From JBBSJZ01 sp041739875 (lineage in GTDB: Bacteria > Planctomycetota > Planctomycetia > Pirellulales > Pirellulaceae), in NCBI GenBank assembly GCA_041739875.1, contig JBGSNA010000232.1, positions 62,001-126,000 of the forward strand: a stretch of DNA of 64,000 nucleotides. Direction: 5' to 3'. The notes under the pieces were generated by a model. It did no database searches, had not been told where the DNA came from, and saw only the letters and a list, made by a program, of their open reading frames with translations. Shown piece after piece: positions 35,692 through 45,247 of the stretch (positions within the stretch are counted from its first letter, which is position 1; each line of letters begins with the position of its first letter). Made by a program: the position numbers and the translations under genes.

Positions 35692-37167
35692 ATGCGTGGC
35701 AAATTCATGAGTCATCCACATCGTGTCGGACATCAAGTTGGCGGGTACCAAGTTGGCGGGCGCCCTACACGACGTTGGTTCTTGGATCAATTCGCTTATG
35801 GTATCGGCGGATTAGCTCTGGGATCGATGCTCAACGCGAAAGATGCGCAAGCTGAAGCGGGAGTACTCGCACAGCCACATTTTGCACCGCGCGTGAAGCG
35901 CGTCATCTTCTTGTTCCAATCTGGCGCACCGTCGCAAATGGACTTGTTCGACTACAAGCCGCGATTGAACGTCGACCATGGCAAAGAGTTGCCTGCGTCC
36001 GTGCGGATGGGACAACGACTGACGGGAATGAGCGGTTTTCAAGCAAGCTTGCCGCTCGTCGGGTCGCCGTTCAAGTTCGACCAGCACGGATCAAGCGGCC
36101 AATGGTTAAGCGAATTGTTACCCCATACGGCAAAGTTTGCTGATGACTTGTGCATTGTTCGGACGGTGAACACCGAGGCGATCAATCATGGTCCGGGTGT
36201 GACGATGATGCAGTCCGGGTCACAGTTTCCTGGCCGACCGAGCATGGGTTCGTGGTTGAGTTACGGACTCGGCAGCGAGAACGAGGACCTACCATCGTTC
36301 GTCGTGCTTGTGACAAACGGCCAAGGCGGCCAGCCGCTGTCGTCACAATTGTGGAGCAGCGGTTTTTTGCCTGGGAAGTTCAACGCCGTGGAGCTGCGAA
36401 GTGATGCAGATGCGGTGCTCTACTTGAACAGTCCCCAAGGCATTGACCGATCCAGCCGCCGGAAAGCGCTTGACCGCTTGCAAGAGCTGCATGAGATCGA
36501 TCTCGCGACGACGAGTGATCCGGCGCTGGAGACACGCATTGCCCAGTACGAAATGGCGTACCGAATGCAGACTTCAATTCCGGAGGTCACTGACATTTCC
36601 GGTGAAAGCGAAGAGACGTTGAAGATGTATGGCGAGGACGTAAAGACACCGGGCACGTTTGCGGCCAACTGTTTGCGTGCTCGCCGATTGGCGGAGAAGG
36701 GCGTGCAGTTCATTCAATTGTTTCATCCAGACTGGGACCATCATTCGGGCTTACCGAGTGGCTTGCGACATAAGTGCAAGCAAACAGACCAACCAACAGC
36801 GGCGCTGTTGCAGGACCTCAAGTCACGCGGCATGCTCGACGATACGCTCGTCGTTTGGGCGGGGGAGTTTGGTCGAACCAGCTATTGCCAAGGCAAAATT
36901 GAAGGAAGCAACTTCGGGCGTGATCACCATCCTCGGTGTTTTTCGATATGGATGGCGGGTGGTGGCGTGAAAGGTGGCTACACGCACGGCGAGACCGACG
37001 AGTATAGCTACAACGTCGTGAGCGATAGCGTGCACATACATGATTTGCATGCCACGTTCATGCATCTACTCGGTATTGATCACGAACGATTAACGTTTAA
37101 ATACCAGGGACGACATTTCCGACTTACCGACGTGCATGGCAACGTCATCCACGAGCTACTGAGTTGA
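35692..37167 (+). CDS. DUF1501 protein, Tat-exported (second copy)
   Basis: A 491-residue paralogue of the protein at 30840, sharing VKRVIFLFQSGAPSQMDLFD, NTEAINHGPGVTMMQSGSQF, GEFGRTSYCQGK and HDLHATFMHLLGIDHERL. The twin-arginine signal is TRRWFLDQFAYGIGG. Its N-terminal tail carries a tandem duplication (VGGYQVGG, DNA 35734-35763). It is the end of the second PSD1-DUF1501 pair. A 200-base stretch before the next gene has a small palindrome (GTTCACATGGGTGAAC at 37261). Confidence 0.93.
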   Translation: MRGKFMSHPHRVGHQVGGYQVGGRPTRRWFLDQFAYGIGGLALGSMLNAKDAQAEAGVLAQPHFAPRVKRVIFLFQSGAPSQMDLFDYKPRLNVDHGKELPASVRMGQRLTGMSGFQASLPLVGSPFKFDQHGSSGQWLSELLPHTAKFADDLCIVRTVNTEAINHGPGVTMMQSGSQFPGRPSMGSWLSYGLGSENEDLPSFVVLVTNGQGGQPLSSQLWSSGFLPGKFNAVELRSDADAVLYLNSPQGIDRSSRRKALDRLQELHEIDLATTSDPALETRIAQYEMAYRMQTSIPEVTDISGESEETLKMYGEDVKTPGTFAANCLRARRLAEKGVQFIQLFHPDWDHHSGLPSGLRHKCKQTDQPTAALLQDLKSRGMLDDTLVVWAGEFGRTSYCQGKIEGSNFGRDHHPRCFSIWMAGGGVKGGYTHGETDEYSYNVVSDSVHIHDLHATFMHLLGIDHERLTFKYQGRHFRLTDVHGNVIHELLS

Positions 37168-37366
37168 GTACGACGCTTACGGGGGGACACGTACAAATTG
37201 TGTATTTTTGCTGGCGTGACAGGCTTTTATGTGCGAAAGTGTCGTCGCTTTGACGATATCGTTCACATGGGTGAACCTAATTTGCAAAAGGAACACCTGT
37301 CACTGCTAGCAAGCTGCCCATGCTAGCAAACAACGCTAATGTGAAGCCGAACCCAGAGCCCCAAAA

Positions 37367-38428
37367 TTGAATAGTCCAACGGCCGATCGTGACACCGATA
37401 GGTACACGGCAGAGAGTTTTGTTGCTGCTTTTACGATCGCCCGAGAAGCATTGGCTTTCGTTGGAAGGTTCCAAACGCCACCTACGCCAGAAATATACGA
37501 GCTTTGGTATCGTTATGTCGAAGGCAACGACGAATTACTGAATGAACGAATGTCGTTCTTGGTGAACGAATCGAAATCGGCGAGCCGAGCACAGATGAAA
37601 ATGCTCGAACAGGAGTTCCTCGAACGACCATCGCCCGAAGCTTACCACTGTGCTGCGGAGCGACTTGTTCAAAGCATGTCCGGGTTTGAGTCGATGATCC
37701 GGTTGCAAAGGGAGGTTGGATTTCAGTTCGACACATTGCTGAAACAAACGAATCATAAGCTGGAGTCGGTTGATCCCAGTCCCGACGAGTTGCAGGAGTG
37801 CGTTGGCGAGGTGCTTGAAAGCAATGAGTTCATGCAGAAGCAACTCGAGGAAATGAGCATCCGATTGGATGAGTCCCATCGGGAGATGCAGGAGTTGAAA
37901 GTCAACTTGTCCAAGTCCCGGAAGATGTTGTTAACGGATCCACTCACGGGTGTTGGCAATCGTCGATACTTTGACGCGATGATCAAGCAAACGTTGGCGG
38001 CGCCACCAGAGCAACCGCGGGTCATGTTATTGATGTTGATTGACCTCGACAATTTCAAGGATGTCAACGACAACTTCGGCCATGACTCTGGAGACGCAGT
38101 CATTCAATTTATGGCGGGGCAATTGACGAAACTCGCTGGCAACGGCTCGATCGCGCGGTATGGCGGCGACGAGTTTGCAATTTTTGCTGTCGTTGATACT
38201 CATGACGCAGGAAAAGAAATGGCCGAGTTGATTGTCGAATCAATTAGCCGTAAAAGCCTAACGCTCAATCGAACCGGCCAAGTCGTGGGTCGTTTGGGGA
38301 TCTCTATCGGCGGCGGATTCCTACGCACTGACGACACCGAGCAAAGTTGGTTCCAGCGCGCCGACAAGTTACTCTATGCCGCCAAATCAAGCGGCCGCAA
38401 CCGTTCAATGGTCGAACGCAAGATCTGA
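37367..38428 (+). CDS. Diguanylate cyclase (GGDEF), cytosolic
   Basis: A 353-residue protein. Residues 1-180 are a helical sensor/dimerisation region with the ELWYRYVEGND segment seen in soluble cyclases related to alphaproteobacterial DgcA, then a coiled coil (QLEEMSIRLDESHREMQELK). The GGDEF domain starts at LTDPLTGVGNRRYFD and the catalytic motif is intact (GGDEF at residues 266-270 in RYGGDEFAIF). DLDNFKDVND supplies the metal-binding Asp. It makes cyclic di-GMP from GTP. No inhibitory RxxD is obvious four residues before the motif. It starts at TTG 37367; an in-frame stop at 37337 rules out a start further upstream. Confidence 0.93.
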   Translation: MNSPTADRDTDRYTAESFVAAFTIAREALAFVGRFQTPPTPEIYELWYRYVEGNDELLNERMSFLVNESKSASRAQMKMLEQEFLERPSPEAYHCAAERLVQSMSGFESMIRLQREVGFQFDTLLKQTNHKLESVDPSPDELQECVGEVLESNEFMQKQLEEMSIRLDESHREMQELKVNLSKSRKMLLTDPLTGVGNRRYFDAMIKQTLAAPPEQPRVMLLMLIDLDNFKDVNDNFGHDSGDAVIQFMAGQLTKLAGNGSIARYGGDEFAIFAVVDTHDAGKEMAELIVESISRKSLTLNRTGQVVGRLGISIGGGFLRTDDTEQSWFQRADKLLYAAKSSGRNRSMVERKI

Positions 38429-38447
38429 CAGTTTCCTCGAGGCAAAC

Positions 38448-38918
38448 CTAATTGATTTCGTGGAGCTCGACTTTGAAATGCAAGGTTGCAAATGGCGGAA
38501 TCGCTCCCGGAGAGCCTTGAGCGCCGTAGCCCAACTCGTAAGGGATTTCCAACTCAATCATGCCACCCTCACCGACGAGTTGCAGACCTTCTGTCCAGCC
38601 AGGCACGACTTGCGAAAGTCCGAATGATGTCGGCTCGCGTCGAATGTACGAGTTATCAAACTCGCGACCGTTATCGAGCCAGCCCACATAATCGACCGTG
38701 ACATTGTTGGATGCGGTCGGTTTTCGACCCTCGCTGCGACGAAGAATACGATACTTCAATCCAGATTCGGTGGTTGTGAACTCAGTCGGAGCATCGGGAT
38801 CCTGTGGCCCAGGCGAGCTGCCCCGTTCGTTCGAGACGCCGCATCCAACAAACGTTAGCACCATCACGGCGGAAGCTGTGGCGAACCAACGTTGACGCGA
38901 AATTGCAAACATATGCAT
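38448..38918 (-). CDS. FKBP-type peptidyl-prolyl isomerase, lipoprotein
   Basis: A 156-residue protein with a lipoprotein signal (SAVMVLTFVGC, Cys about residue 26), a Pro/Ser/Asp-rich linker, then one FKBP domain. It begins with TTESGLKYRILRRSEG and contains VTVDYVGWLDNGREFDNS and GWTEGLQLVGEGG, the usual family core, ending in FKVELHEI. It should catalyse proline isomerisation in the periplasm. ATG 38918 or 38912 starts it; the frame upstream is open but looks non-coding. It is divergent from the aminotransferase gene, with 135 bases between. Confidence 0.93.
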   Translation of the reverse strand: MHMFAISRQRWFATASAVMVLTFVGCGVSNERGSSPGPQDPDAPTEFTTTESGLKYRILRRSEGRKPTASNNVTVDYVGWLDNGREFDNSYIRREPTSFGLSQVVPGWTEGLQLVGEGGMIELEIPYELGYGAQGSPGAIPPFATLHFKVELHEIN

Positions 38919-39053
38919 CACAGAACTTCCGAGTGGGGTTGTTTCAAGCCGTCGCCTAACTGTCAGGAATTGGCTTTCGCAATACGATAGTCTATCGATT
39001 CCGAATTGAGTACCTCGATTATGCCTCAACGGTAACCGTTGGATTGGAAAAAC

Positions 39054-40229
39054 ATGCATCATCACTGGCAATTGGCCCGGTCGATTAGCTTCTTGAATCA
39101 TGGTTCGTTTGGTGCGACACCGACCGTCGTGCTGCAATCGCAGCGCGATTTCCAGGACGCTTTGGAGCGTGATCCGATCGAGTTCCTTGCGCCGGAACGC
39201 AGTCTCGAGCCCAAGCTTGATGCTGTGCGATCACGTGTCGCGGAAACGGTGGGGGCCAAAGCCACGGATATTGCCTGGGTGAAGAACGCAACGGACGGTG
39301 TGAATGCCGTTGTGCAGTCCTTTCCGTTTCGATCGGGTGACGAGGTGCTTGTGACAAATCACGGCTACAACGCATGCATCAACGCAGCTCGATACGCTTC
39401 CGGGAGATACGGGGCGACGGTGCGAGTCGCAACGGTTCCGTTCCCGATTACCAATGCCGACGATGTTGTCACGGCAATCGATCGCGAATTGACCAACAAG
39501 ACACGTTTACTCCTTGTTGATCATGTGACAAGCCCGACGGGAGTCGTGTTTCCGATCCAGCGGATCGTTGAGCTTGCCCATTCGCGAGGAGTTCGTGTGC
39601 TGGTGGACGGTGCGCATGCGCCGGGGATGATTCCGTTGGATCTACATGCGATTGGTGCCGACTACTACACCGCCAATCATCACAAATGGTTGTGCGGTCC
39701 CAAAGTGTCGGGCTTCTTGTGGGTAAAACCAGAGTGGCAAGAGCAGGTGCGTCCGACCGTGATCAGCCACGCAGCGAATCGAGTACGCCCTCAGCGTTCG
39801 CGGTTCCTTGCCGAGTTCGATTGGCAAGGCACGTTTGATCCGTCACCACTCTTAGCGCTTCCCACAGCGATCGATTTTCTGGCGAGTTTGTTCGCTGGGG
39901 GGCTTGAAGGGTTGATGCAGCGAAACCGATCGCTTGCCGTCGAGTCTCAGCGCTTCCTGGTCGACGCGTTGGGCATTGAAGCCCCCGCGCCCGTGGACAT
40001 GCTCGGAAGTTTGGTCTCGGTGCCTTTGCCGTCACTGACGAGAACACTTGAGCAGGGTGAACTCGATCCGCTGCAAAGAATGCTGCGAGAACAACATGGA
40101 TTCGAGTTGCCGGTGTTCACCGGATCGACTCCAGGCTCACGCATCCTTCGGATTTCGTTGCAAGCGTACAACGACATCGCTCAAGTCCAACGACTCGCGG
40201 ACGTACTCCGCCGCGAGTTTGCAGTTTAG
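39054..40229 (+). CDS. Class V PLP-dependent aminotransferase (isopenicillin N epimerase-like)
   Basis: A 391-residue cytosolic enzyme. It starts MHHHWQLARSISFLNHGSFGATP, the opening of the CefD-like group. The PLP lysine is in TANHHKWLCGPK, the PLP-contacting Asp in VLVDGAHAPG, and NATDGVN and HGYNAC binding segments are present. The family covers cysteine desulfurase- and epimerase-like activities. CefD activity is unlikely because no beta-lactam genes are near. ATG 39054 is preferred to the TTG at 39039. Confidence 0.9.
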   Translation: MHHHWQLARSISFLNHGSFGATPTVVLQSQRDFQDALERDPIEFLAPERSLEPKLDAVRSRVAETVGAKATDIAWVKNATDGVNAVVQSFPFRSGDEVLVTNHGYNACINAARYASGRYGATVRVATVPFPITNADDVVTAIDRELTNKTRLLLVDHVTSPTGVVFPIQRIVELAHSRGVRVLVDGAHAPGMIPLDLHAIGADYYTANHHKWLCGPKVSGFLWVKPEWQEQVRPTVISHAANRVRPQRSRFLAEFDWQGTFDPSPLLALPTAIDFLASLFAGGLEGLMQRNRSLAVESQRFLVDALGIEAPAPVDMLGSLVSVPLPSLTRTLEQGELDPLQRMLREQHGFELPVFTGSTPGSRILRISLQAYNDIAQVQRLADVLRREFAV

Positions 40230-40246
40230 AAAGGATCGGCTCGCGA

Positions 40247-41116
40247 CTATTTCGCGTATGCAGCCGAGACTTTTCCGTCGGCGGTGAGATTGCCTGTTGC
40301 CCAGAGCAGTCCGCGTGAGACTAGATCCAAGTAACGTGCGTCACTGACGGTATCGTTATTATGTCCGAGTGTTGTGCTGAAGATTTTCGTCTTCTTTGGA
40401 CCATACTCGTTGGTCCACGCGACGACAGCGGTTGACTCCACTGGCTTCGCGTTGGGGTTTTTCTTCAAATCGCCTTTCTTTGGTGGTGTCACTTGCATTC
40501 CGCTAGCGAGGACTTCGGCGCCACCGAATATTCGTACATTGTTGTAGAGTTCTTCGTTGATGGTGGTCCAGTTTTCAAGGCCGCTTGTGATCGGATGTGT
40601 TTCACTTGCGTAGGTGACATCGATCGGTGCTTGAGCACCGTGTCCGGTCGATTGCAGACCGAGCATTTCGTACCATCCAGCATTGTCGGCGCCGGCGGCA
40701 ACTGGCTCGCGGAAGTTATCCCAACGATAGCTATGCATGGCACAATGCAGGTTCACGGCGGGCACGCCATCGCGGTGTTTGTTGAGGATCCGATTGACGT
40801 AGGGCTTTTCTTTCACGTCTGCGGAACACTCGTCATGAATCACCACGTCATATCCGTCCGCCCAATTCTCCGACTCATAGATCTCGAATGTTGTTCCCGT
40901 TGTCTTGCTTGGGTTGAATACGATCGTCACGACAGCATTGACGCGTTCTTCGATGCCGGCCTTGAGCAGTTTGGTTTGTGTTTCATAGTCGTGACAGCAA
41001 CCGCCGGCGACTAGAAGCACTTTCAGTGGTGCGGGTTTCGATGCCGCATCTTGAGCTGTGGCGGTTGGCATCAAGCATGCCAACGCGAGTACGAACAATG
41101 TGGAGAGACGATTCAT
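40247..41116 (-). CDS. ThuA-domain protein, exported
   Basis: A 289-residue secreted protein (signal MNRLSTLFVLALACLMPTATAQ) with a ThuA-like, glutamine-amidotransferase-fold domain: LKVLLVAGGCCHDYETQTKL, DVVIHDECSAD, NLHCAMHSYRWDNFREPVA and TTLGHNNDTVSDARYL. ThuA relatives in planctomycetes are thought to act on sugars, and the family name comes from trehalose utilisation in rhizobia. No catalytic activity is firmly known. The SGNH hydrolase gene lies 52 bases upstream on the same strand, so the two probably form one unit. Confidence 0.88.
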   Translation of the reverse strand: MNRLSTLFVLALACLMPTATAQDAASKPAPLKVLLVAGGCCHDYETQTKLLKAGIEERVNAVVTIVFNPSKTTGTTFEIYESENWADGYDVVIHDECSADVKEKPYVNRILNKHRDGVPAVNLHCAMHSYRWDNFREPVAAGADNAGWYEMLGLQSTGHGAQAPIDVTYASETHPITSGLENWTTINEELYNNVRIFGGAEVLASGMQVTPPKKGDLKKNPNAKPVESTAVVAWTNEYGPKKTKIFSTTLGHNNDTVSDARYLDLVSRGLLWATGNLTADGKVSAAYAK

Positions 41117-41168
41117 GGGGCAATTGGATCGAAAGGGTAAGGGATGTTTAAGTTGGAGGGAGCGAAAA

Positions 41169-41954
41169 CTAGATCTTGGTGACGTCACGCCATGTTTTTG
41201 CCATCAGAGCATGGCCGGCGAGCGTTGGGTGGACGCCGTCAGCAGCCCAGTACTTGGCCTCAGCATGCTGTGTCGCTTCGTTGAACATTTTTTGGAATGG
41301 CACGAAGTCGAGTTTGTATTCAGTCGCGATGCGTTCGGCCATTGCTCGACGTTCTTCGAACTCTGGGAACCAAGCGTCATTGACGGCGCCGCACTGAAGT
41401 ACAAACGGTTCACAGACAACGATGCGCGTTTTCGGAAGCGTCTTTTGTGTTCGCTCGATCAGCGCCGCGTAGCCAGTGTAGTAGTCCTCGACGGTACCGT
41501 CATACTTGCCATTGAGTTTGTGCCAGAGATCATTGACACCAATCAGGATACTGAGCACGTCCGGTTTGATCTCAATGCAGTCTTCGTCCCATCGTTTGTC
41601 CAAGTCAGGAACTTTGTTGCCGCTGATGCCGCGGTTGTAGATGTTTAGCTGATCTTCGGCATGATCACGAAGCAAGTCACCGGCGACGAGCACTGGGTAG
41701 CCTTTTCCAAGCGCCGTTGAATCGTTGGATGATTTGCGATTTCGGTCTCGTCCCGCGTCGGTAATGGAATCGCCTTGAAAAAGGATCGTCATGCCTGAGG
41801 TTGACGCTCCGGTCTCACTTTTTTCTTTCCCCTGGGTGTCTGGAGCGGCCATCAGTTCGCTGCCACGTAACGTCAACGCGGCTGCCGATAGAGCGATCGA
41901 GCTCTTGATCATGGTGCGGCGGGTGGTCGAATCGTTCACTTGGTATTCCTTCAT
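41169..41954 (-). CDS. SGNH/GDSL hydrolase, Tat-exported
   Basis: A 261-residue esterase-like enzyme. The signal carries twin arginines (TTRRTMIKSSIALSAAALTL). SGNH blocks: block I TILFQGDSITDAGR with the nucleophile Ser, block II NRGISGNKV, block III IGVNDLW and block V ADGVHPTLAGHALMAKTW with the Asp-His pair. It probably removes acyl groups from polysaccharides. It precedes the ThuA gene and may be co-transcribed with it. Confidence 0.92.
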   Translation of the reverse strand: MKEYQVNDSTTRRTMIKSSIALSAAALTLRGSELMAAPDTQGKEKSETGASTSGMTILFQGDSITDAGRDRNRKSSNDSTALGKGYPVLVAGDLLRDHAEDQLNIYNRGISGNKVPDLDKRWDEDCIEIKPDVLSILIGVNDLWHKLNGKYDGTVEDYYTGYAALIERTQKTLPKTRIVVCEPFVLQCGAVNDAWFPEFEERRAMAERIATEYKLDFVPFQKMFNEATQHAEAKYWAADGVHPTLAGHALMAKTWRDVTKI

Positions 41955-42105
41955 GTCGAGAGTCAGTAATCACGGACTTCCCATTCTGAGTCGGCGAATT
42001 GCGTGTTACAACAGGCCACACGGTGGGGCGGGGCAAAAATGGGCTCGGAATTGTGGTCCGCGTGGTGTTTGAAGCGGCGAAAGTGGCTGGAGCAGGAAAA
42101 ACGAC

Positions 42106-43983
42106 TTGTCGACGCGAAATTCTCTATCGCTGAAATCCGACCTTCCGGGGGCATCGCTATCCAATTGGGCCGTGACTTTCCGGCTGCTCAAGATGGCCTG
42201 GGAGTATCGAAGCTGGTGCACCGCAATGCTATTGCTTCAAGCGATTTTGATGGCTTCTGCGGTGCTTCTTGTGCAAATCGGCGGATTGGCCATCGACGTG
42301 ATCCGATTTCACGCCGGAGCAACTGAGCTTGTACCGGAATTACCGTTCGGATTGACCTTTCCGACAGCATGGTCGCCGATGACCCAAGCCAGTTCGCTTG
42401 CAGTTGCCATGATGGTCGTCGCCATCGTTCGAGCCATTTTGAACTTTGTTTATGCACTCGTTTCAGCAACGCTTGTGCATCGCAAGATCGTCGTCGATTT
42501 GCGAGCCGAAGTTTACGCGAAGCTGCAACGATTGAGTCTTGGTTTCTATAACGACCAACCGGCTGGGACGATTATTAATCGTGTGACAGGCGACGTGCAA
42601 GCGGCACGAACATTTATCGACGGCGTTCTCATCCAGTTATCGGTTCTGGCGATGTCACTCGTGTTCTATCTAACGTACATGATTCGCATCGATCCCATGT
42701 TGACGCTCGTGTGTTTAGCAACGACGCCGATCGTTTGGTGGTCCAGTATTCGGTTCTCGCAAGTGGTGCGGCCCATGTATGACCAAACGCGACGCCTGTT
42801 TGATACGCTCGTGTTGCGAGTTGCGGAGTCCGTGGATGGTGTGATGGTCATCAAATCACTCGGTCGCCAGCAGGCGGAGATTGATCGGTTCAATGAAGCG
42901 AACGACAACGTACAAGACCAGCAACAGGAAGTCTTTCGTCGAGTTAGTCGATTTGGACCAACGATCCAATTACTGACGCAAGTGAATTTGATTGTGCTTT
43001 TGATTTACGGAGGCTATCTCGTTTCACTTGACCGTTTGCCCTTAGGCGCAGGACTCATCGTATTCGCGGGATTGTTACAGCAATTCAGCAACCAAGTCGG
43101 TAACTTATCGGGTCTCGCTGGCACGATCCAACAATCGTTGACGGGCGCTCGGCGAGTCTTTGAAGTGCTCGACGCACCGGAGGATGTTACAGCTCCCGTG
43201 GATCCGTGGATTCCTGTGAGTGTCCGTGGCGAGATCAAGCTGGCAGGCGTTTGGTTTGAGTACGTGACGGGGACGCCGGTGCTGAAAGACGTCTCGCTGC
43301 ACGTGAAGGCAGGCGAGCGAATTGCGATTTTGGGTGCGGTCGGTCAAGGCAAGTCGACGCTGTTGAGTTTGATCACTCGGTTTTATGATCCTCAGTGCGG
43401 TGTGGTCGAAGTGGACGGCGTGGACGTGCGTCGTTGGGAACTCAAGAAGCTTCGCCGCAGTATCGGGTTGGTGCTCCAGGAGCCTTTGCTGCTCAGCAAT
43501 TCAATTGGCGCCAACATCGCTTTCGGGTGTCCTGATGCGACACGCGAGCAAGTCCGGATGGCAGCTCGGCTGGCGGCGGCTCACGATTTCATCGAGGAAA
43601 CGCCGGACGGATACGACACAATGCTGGGCGAATACGGCATGTCGCTTTCTGGTGGCCAACGACAACGTCTGGCTCTTGCCCGCGCTTTATTGACGGATCC
43701 GGCGATCCTATTACTCGATGACCCCGTATCAGCCATTGATCCGGAAACCGAGCATGAGATCATGCAGACCATGAACGAGGCGTCGAAGGGCCGCACGACG
43801 CTGATTGTTGCCCACCGCTTGAGCACGTTGCGGGGGGCAGATCGAGTGATTGTCTTGGACCGTGGAGAGATTTTGCAAAGCGGAAGCCATGACCAATTGA
43901 TGAGAGAAGATGGGCCCTACCGGCTGGTTGCGGAAAGCCAGGGGATTTCGCTTACGCGCCAAGACGATATTGAAACTCGCTAG
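42106..43983 (+). CDS. ABC exporter (fused membrane and ATPase halves)
   Basis: A 625-residue half-transporter of the multidrug/lipid exporter type. Residues about 35-330 form six membrane helices, with an intracellular loop carrying GTIINRVTGDVQAARTFIDG. The ATPase half has Walker A GAVGQGKST (410-418), Q-loop LVLQEPLLLSN, signature LSGGQRQRLALARALL, Walker B AILLLDDPVSAIDPE and the H-loop VAHRLST. It may export a lipid-linked product related to the next genes, but the substrate is unknown. The start is TTG 42106 with AGGA about nine bases in front; no better in-frame start is visible. Confidence 0.92.
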   Translation: MSTRNSLSLKSDLPGASLSNWAVTFRLLKMAWEYRSWCTAMLLLQAILMASAVLLVQIGGLAIDVIRFHAGATELVPELPFGLTFPTAWSPMTQASSLAVAMMVVAIVRAILNFVYALVSATLVHRKIVVDLRAEVYAKLQRLSLGFYNDQPAGTIINRVTGDVQAARTFIDGVLIQLSVLAMSLVFYLTYMIRIDPMLTLVCLATTPIVWWSSIRFSQVVRPMYDQTRRLFDTLVLRVAESVDGVMVIKSLGRQQAEIDRFNEANDNVQDQQQEVFRRVSRFGPTIQLLTQVNLIVLLIYGGYLVSLDRLPLGAGLIVFAGLLQQFSNQVGNLSGLAGTIQQSLTGARRVFEVLDAPEDVTAPVDPWIPVSVRGEIKLAGVWFEYVTGTPVLKDVSLHVKAGERIAILGAVGQGKSTLLSLITRFYDPQCGVVEVDGVDVRRWELKKLRRSIGLVLQEPLLLSNSIGANIAFGCPDATREQVRMAARLAAAHDFIEETPDGYDTMLGEYGMSLSGGQRQRLALARALLTDPAILLLDDPVSAIDPETEHEIMQTMNEASKGRTTLIVAHRLSTLRGADRVIVLDRGEILQSGSHDQLMREDGPYRLVAESQGISLTRQDDIETR

Positions 43984-44107
43984 GCAGAGACACTCAAGCC
44001 TGCGGTGGCTACGGAGAACGGACCGCATCCGTTACGATCGATGCAACTTCGTTTGTTTTATCTTGTCATTTTGACCTTTCTTTTAATTCTTACCAAGGTG
44101 TCGACGG

Positions 44108-45247
44108 TTGAACGGTATCTCAGGCTCGATGTTGGGATTGAGCGCAGTTGCGTTTCTTGTGCCGCTTGTGATTTCGCTTCTCGCGATTTATCCAGTGCGT
44201 CGGTTCGCGGAGCGTCTTGGCTTACTCGATCGGCCTGGCGGACACAGCTCGCACACCGTTCCGACACCGCTCGGTGGTGGCCTTGGGATTTGGATGGGGA
44301 TCGTCGGCACGTTTGGCGCCGGCACCTTGGCCGCTTGGATTTTGACTGCGTCGCCTGAATTACAGTCTCGGTTGCCAGTGGCATGGACGATGCATCTCGA
44401 AGGAGCGATGTCGAGGCTCGGGTCGCTCTGGGGCTTGCTTGCGTGCGGCACTTTCCTTGTAGGCTTGGGTTTGTGGGACGATCGCTTTGGTTTGTCGCCA
44501 TGGTTTCGGTTATTCGCCCAGTTCGCGACGGCTTCCATTGTCGTTTACGGGTTGGACTTTGCGTTCACGGCTTACATCGGGATTGCTTCGTTGACGAAGA
44601 TTCTTTCGGTGGTTTGGATCGTTGCTGTGATCAACTCGTTCAATATGCTCGACAACATGGACGCACTGTCCAGTGGAGTCGCCGCGATTATCGCTGCTTC
44701 AATGGCGGTGGTCATGATGTCGACGCCTGACCCTGGCACGTCGTCGCCTCAGTTGCTTGTCGCAGTCTTATTGTGGGTGATCTGTGGTTCGTTGATCGGA
44801 TTTCTGTGGCACAATCGACCGCCCGCAAAGATTTTCATGGGCGATGGCGGAAGTTACTTAGTTGGTTTCTTAATCGCGGTCTCGATGCTGATGGCGACGT
44901 ACGCAGGCGGACGGGAGCCTCGTCCACACGCGATCTTTTCTCCGTTGTGCGTGATGGCGGTTCCACTTTATGACATGTCGACCGTGCTATGGATTCGCAT
45001 TCGGCAAGGTCGCAGCCCGTTTGTGGGTGATAAAAGCCATTTCTCGCATCGGCTTGTTGATTTGGGGCTTTCTCGCGTACAAGCGGTTGCGACGATTCAC
45101 TTGGTGACTGCGACCTGTGGGCTGGCTGCGATGTTGCTCACCGGCGTAACCGTCGTACAAGCTTGTATGGTGCTCGGCATTGTCGCGTGTATGTTGCTAC
45201 TGGTGATCATCTTGGAATCGACACAGTGGCAAAACGGAAAACAGTAG
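44108..45247 (+). CDS. MraY/WecA-like polyprenyl-phosphate sugar-1-phosphate transferase
   Basis: A 379-residue polytopic membrane enzyme of the glycosyltransferase 4 family, which transfers a HexNAc-1-phosphate to undecaprenyl phosphate to start a lipid-linked glycan. Landmarks: GGHSSHTVPTPLGGGLGI, DDRFGLSPW, the Asp-rich NSFNMLDNMDALSSGVAAI and the catalytic PPAKIFMGDGGSYLVGF, then VGDKSHFSHRL. These match WecA/TagO more than MraY. The start is TTG 44108 or ATG 44129. It overlaps the next gene, an O-antigen-ligase-like protein, by 22 bases, so the two are co-translated. Confidence 0.93.
   Translation: MNGISGSMLGLSAVAFLVPLVISLLAIYPVRRFAERLGLLDRPGGHSSHTVPTPLGGGLGIWMGIVGTFGAGTLAAWILTASPELQSRLPVAWTMHLEGAMSRLGSLWGLLACGTFLVGLGLWDDRFGLSPWFRLFAQFATASIVVYGLDFAFTAYIGIASLTKILSVVWIVAVINSFNMLDNMDALSSGVAAIIAASMAVVMMSTPDPGTSSPQLLVAVLLWVICGSLIGFLWHNRPPAKIFMGDGGSYLVGFLIAVSMLMATYAGGREPRPHAIFSPLCVMAVPLYDMSTVLWIRIRQGRSPFVGDKSHFSHRLVDLGLSRVQAVATIHLVTATCGLAAMLLTGVTVVQACMVLGIVACMLLLVIILESTQWQNGKQ

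Noticed and set aside
37261..37329. A hairpin GTTCACATGGGTGAAC and a repeated TGCTAGCAA before the diguanylate cyclase, considered as a cyclic di-GMP riboswitch
   Set aside because: The conserved GEMM-type core and tetraloop receptor were not found. The repeats are short.
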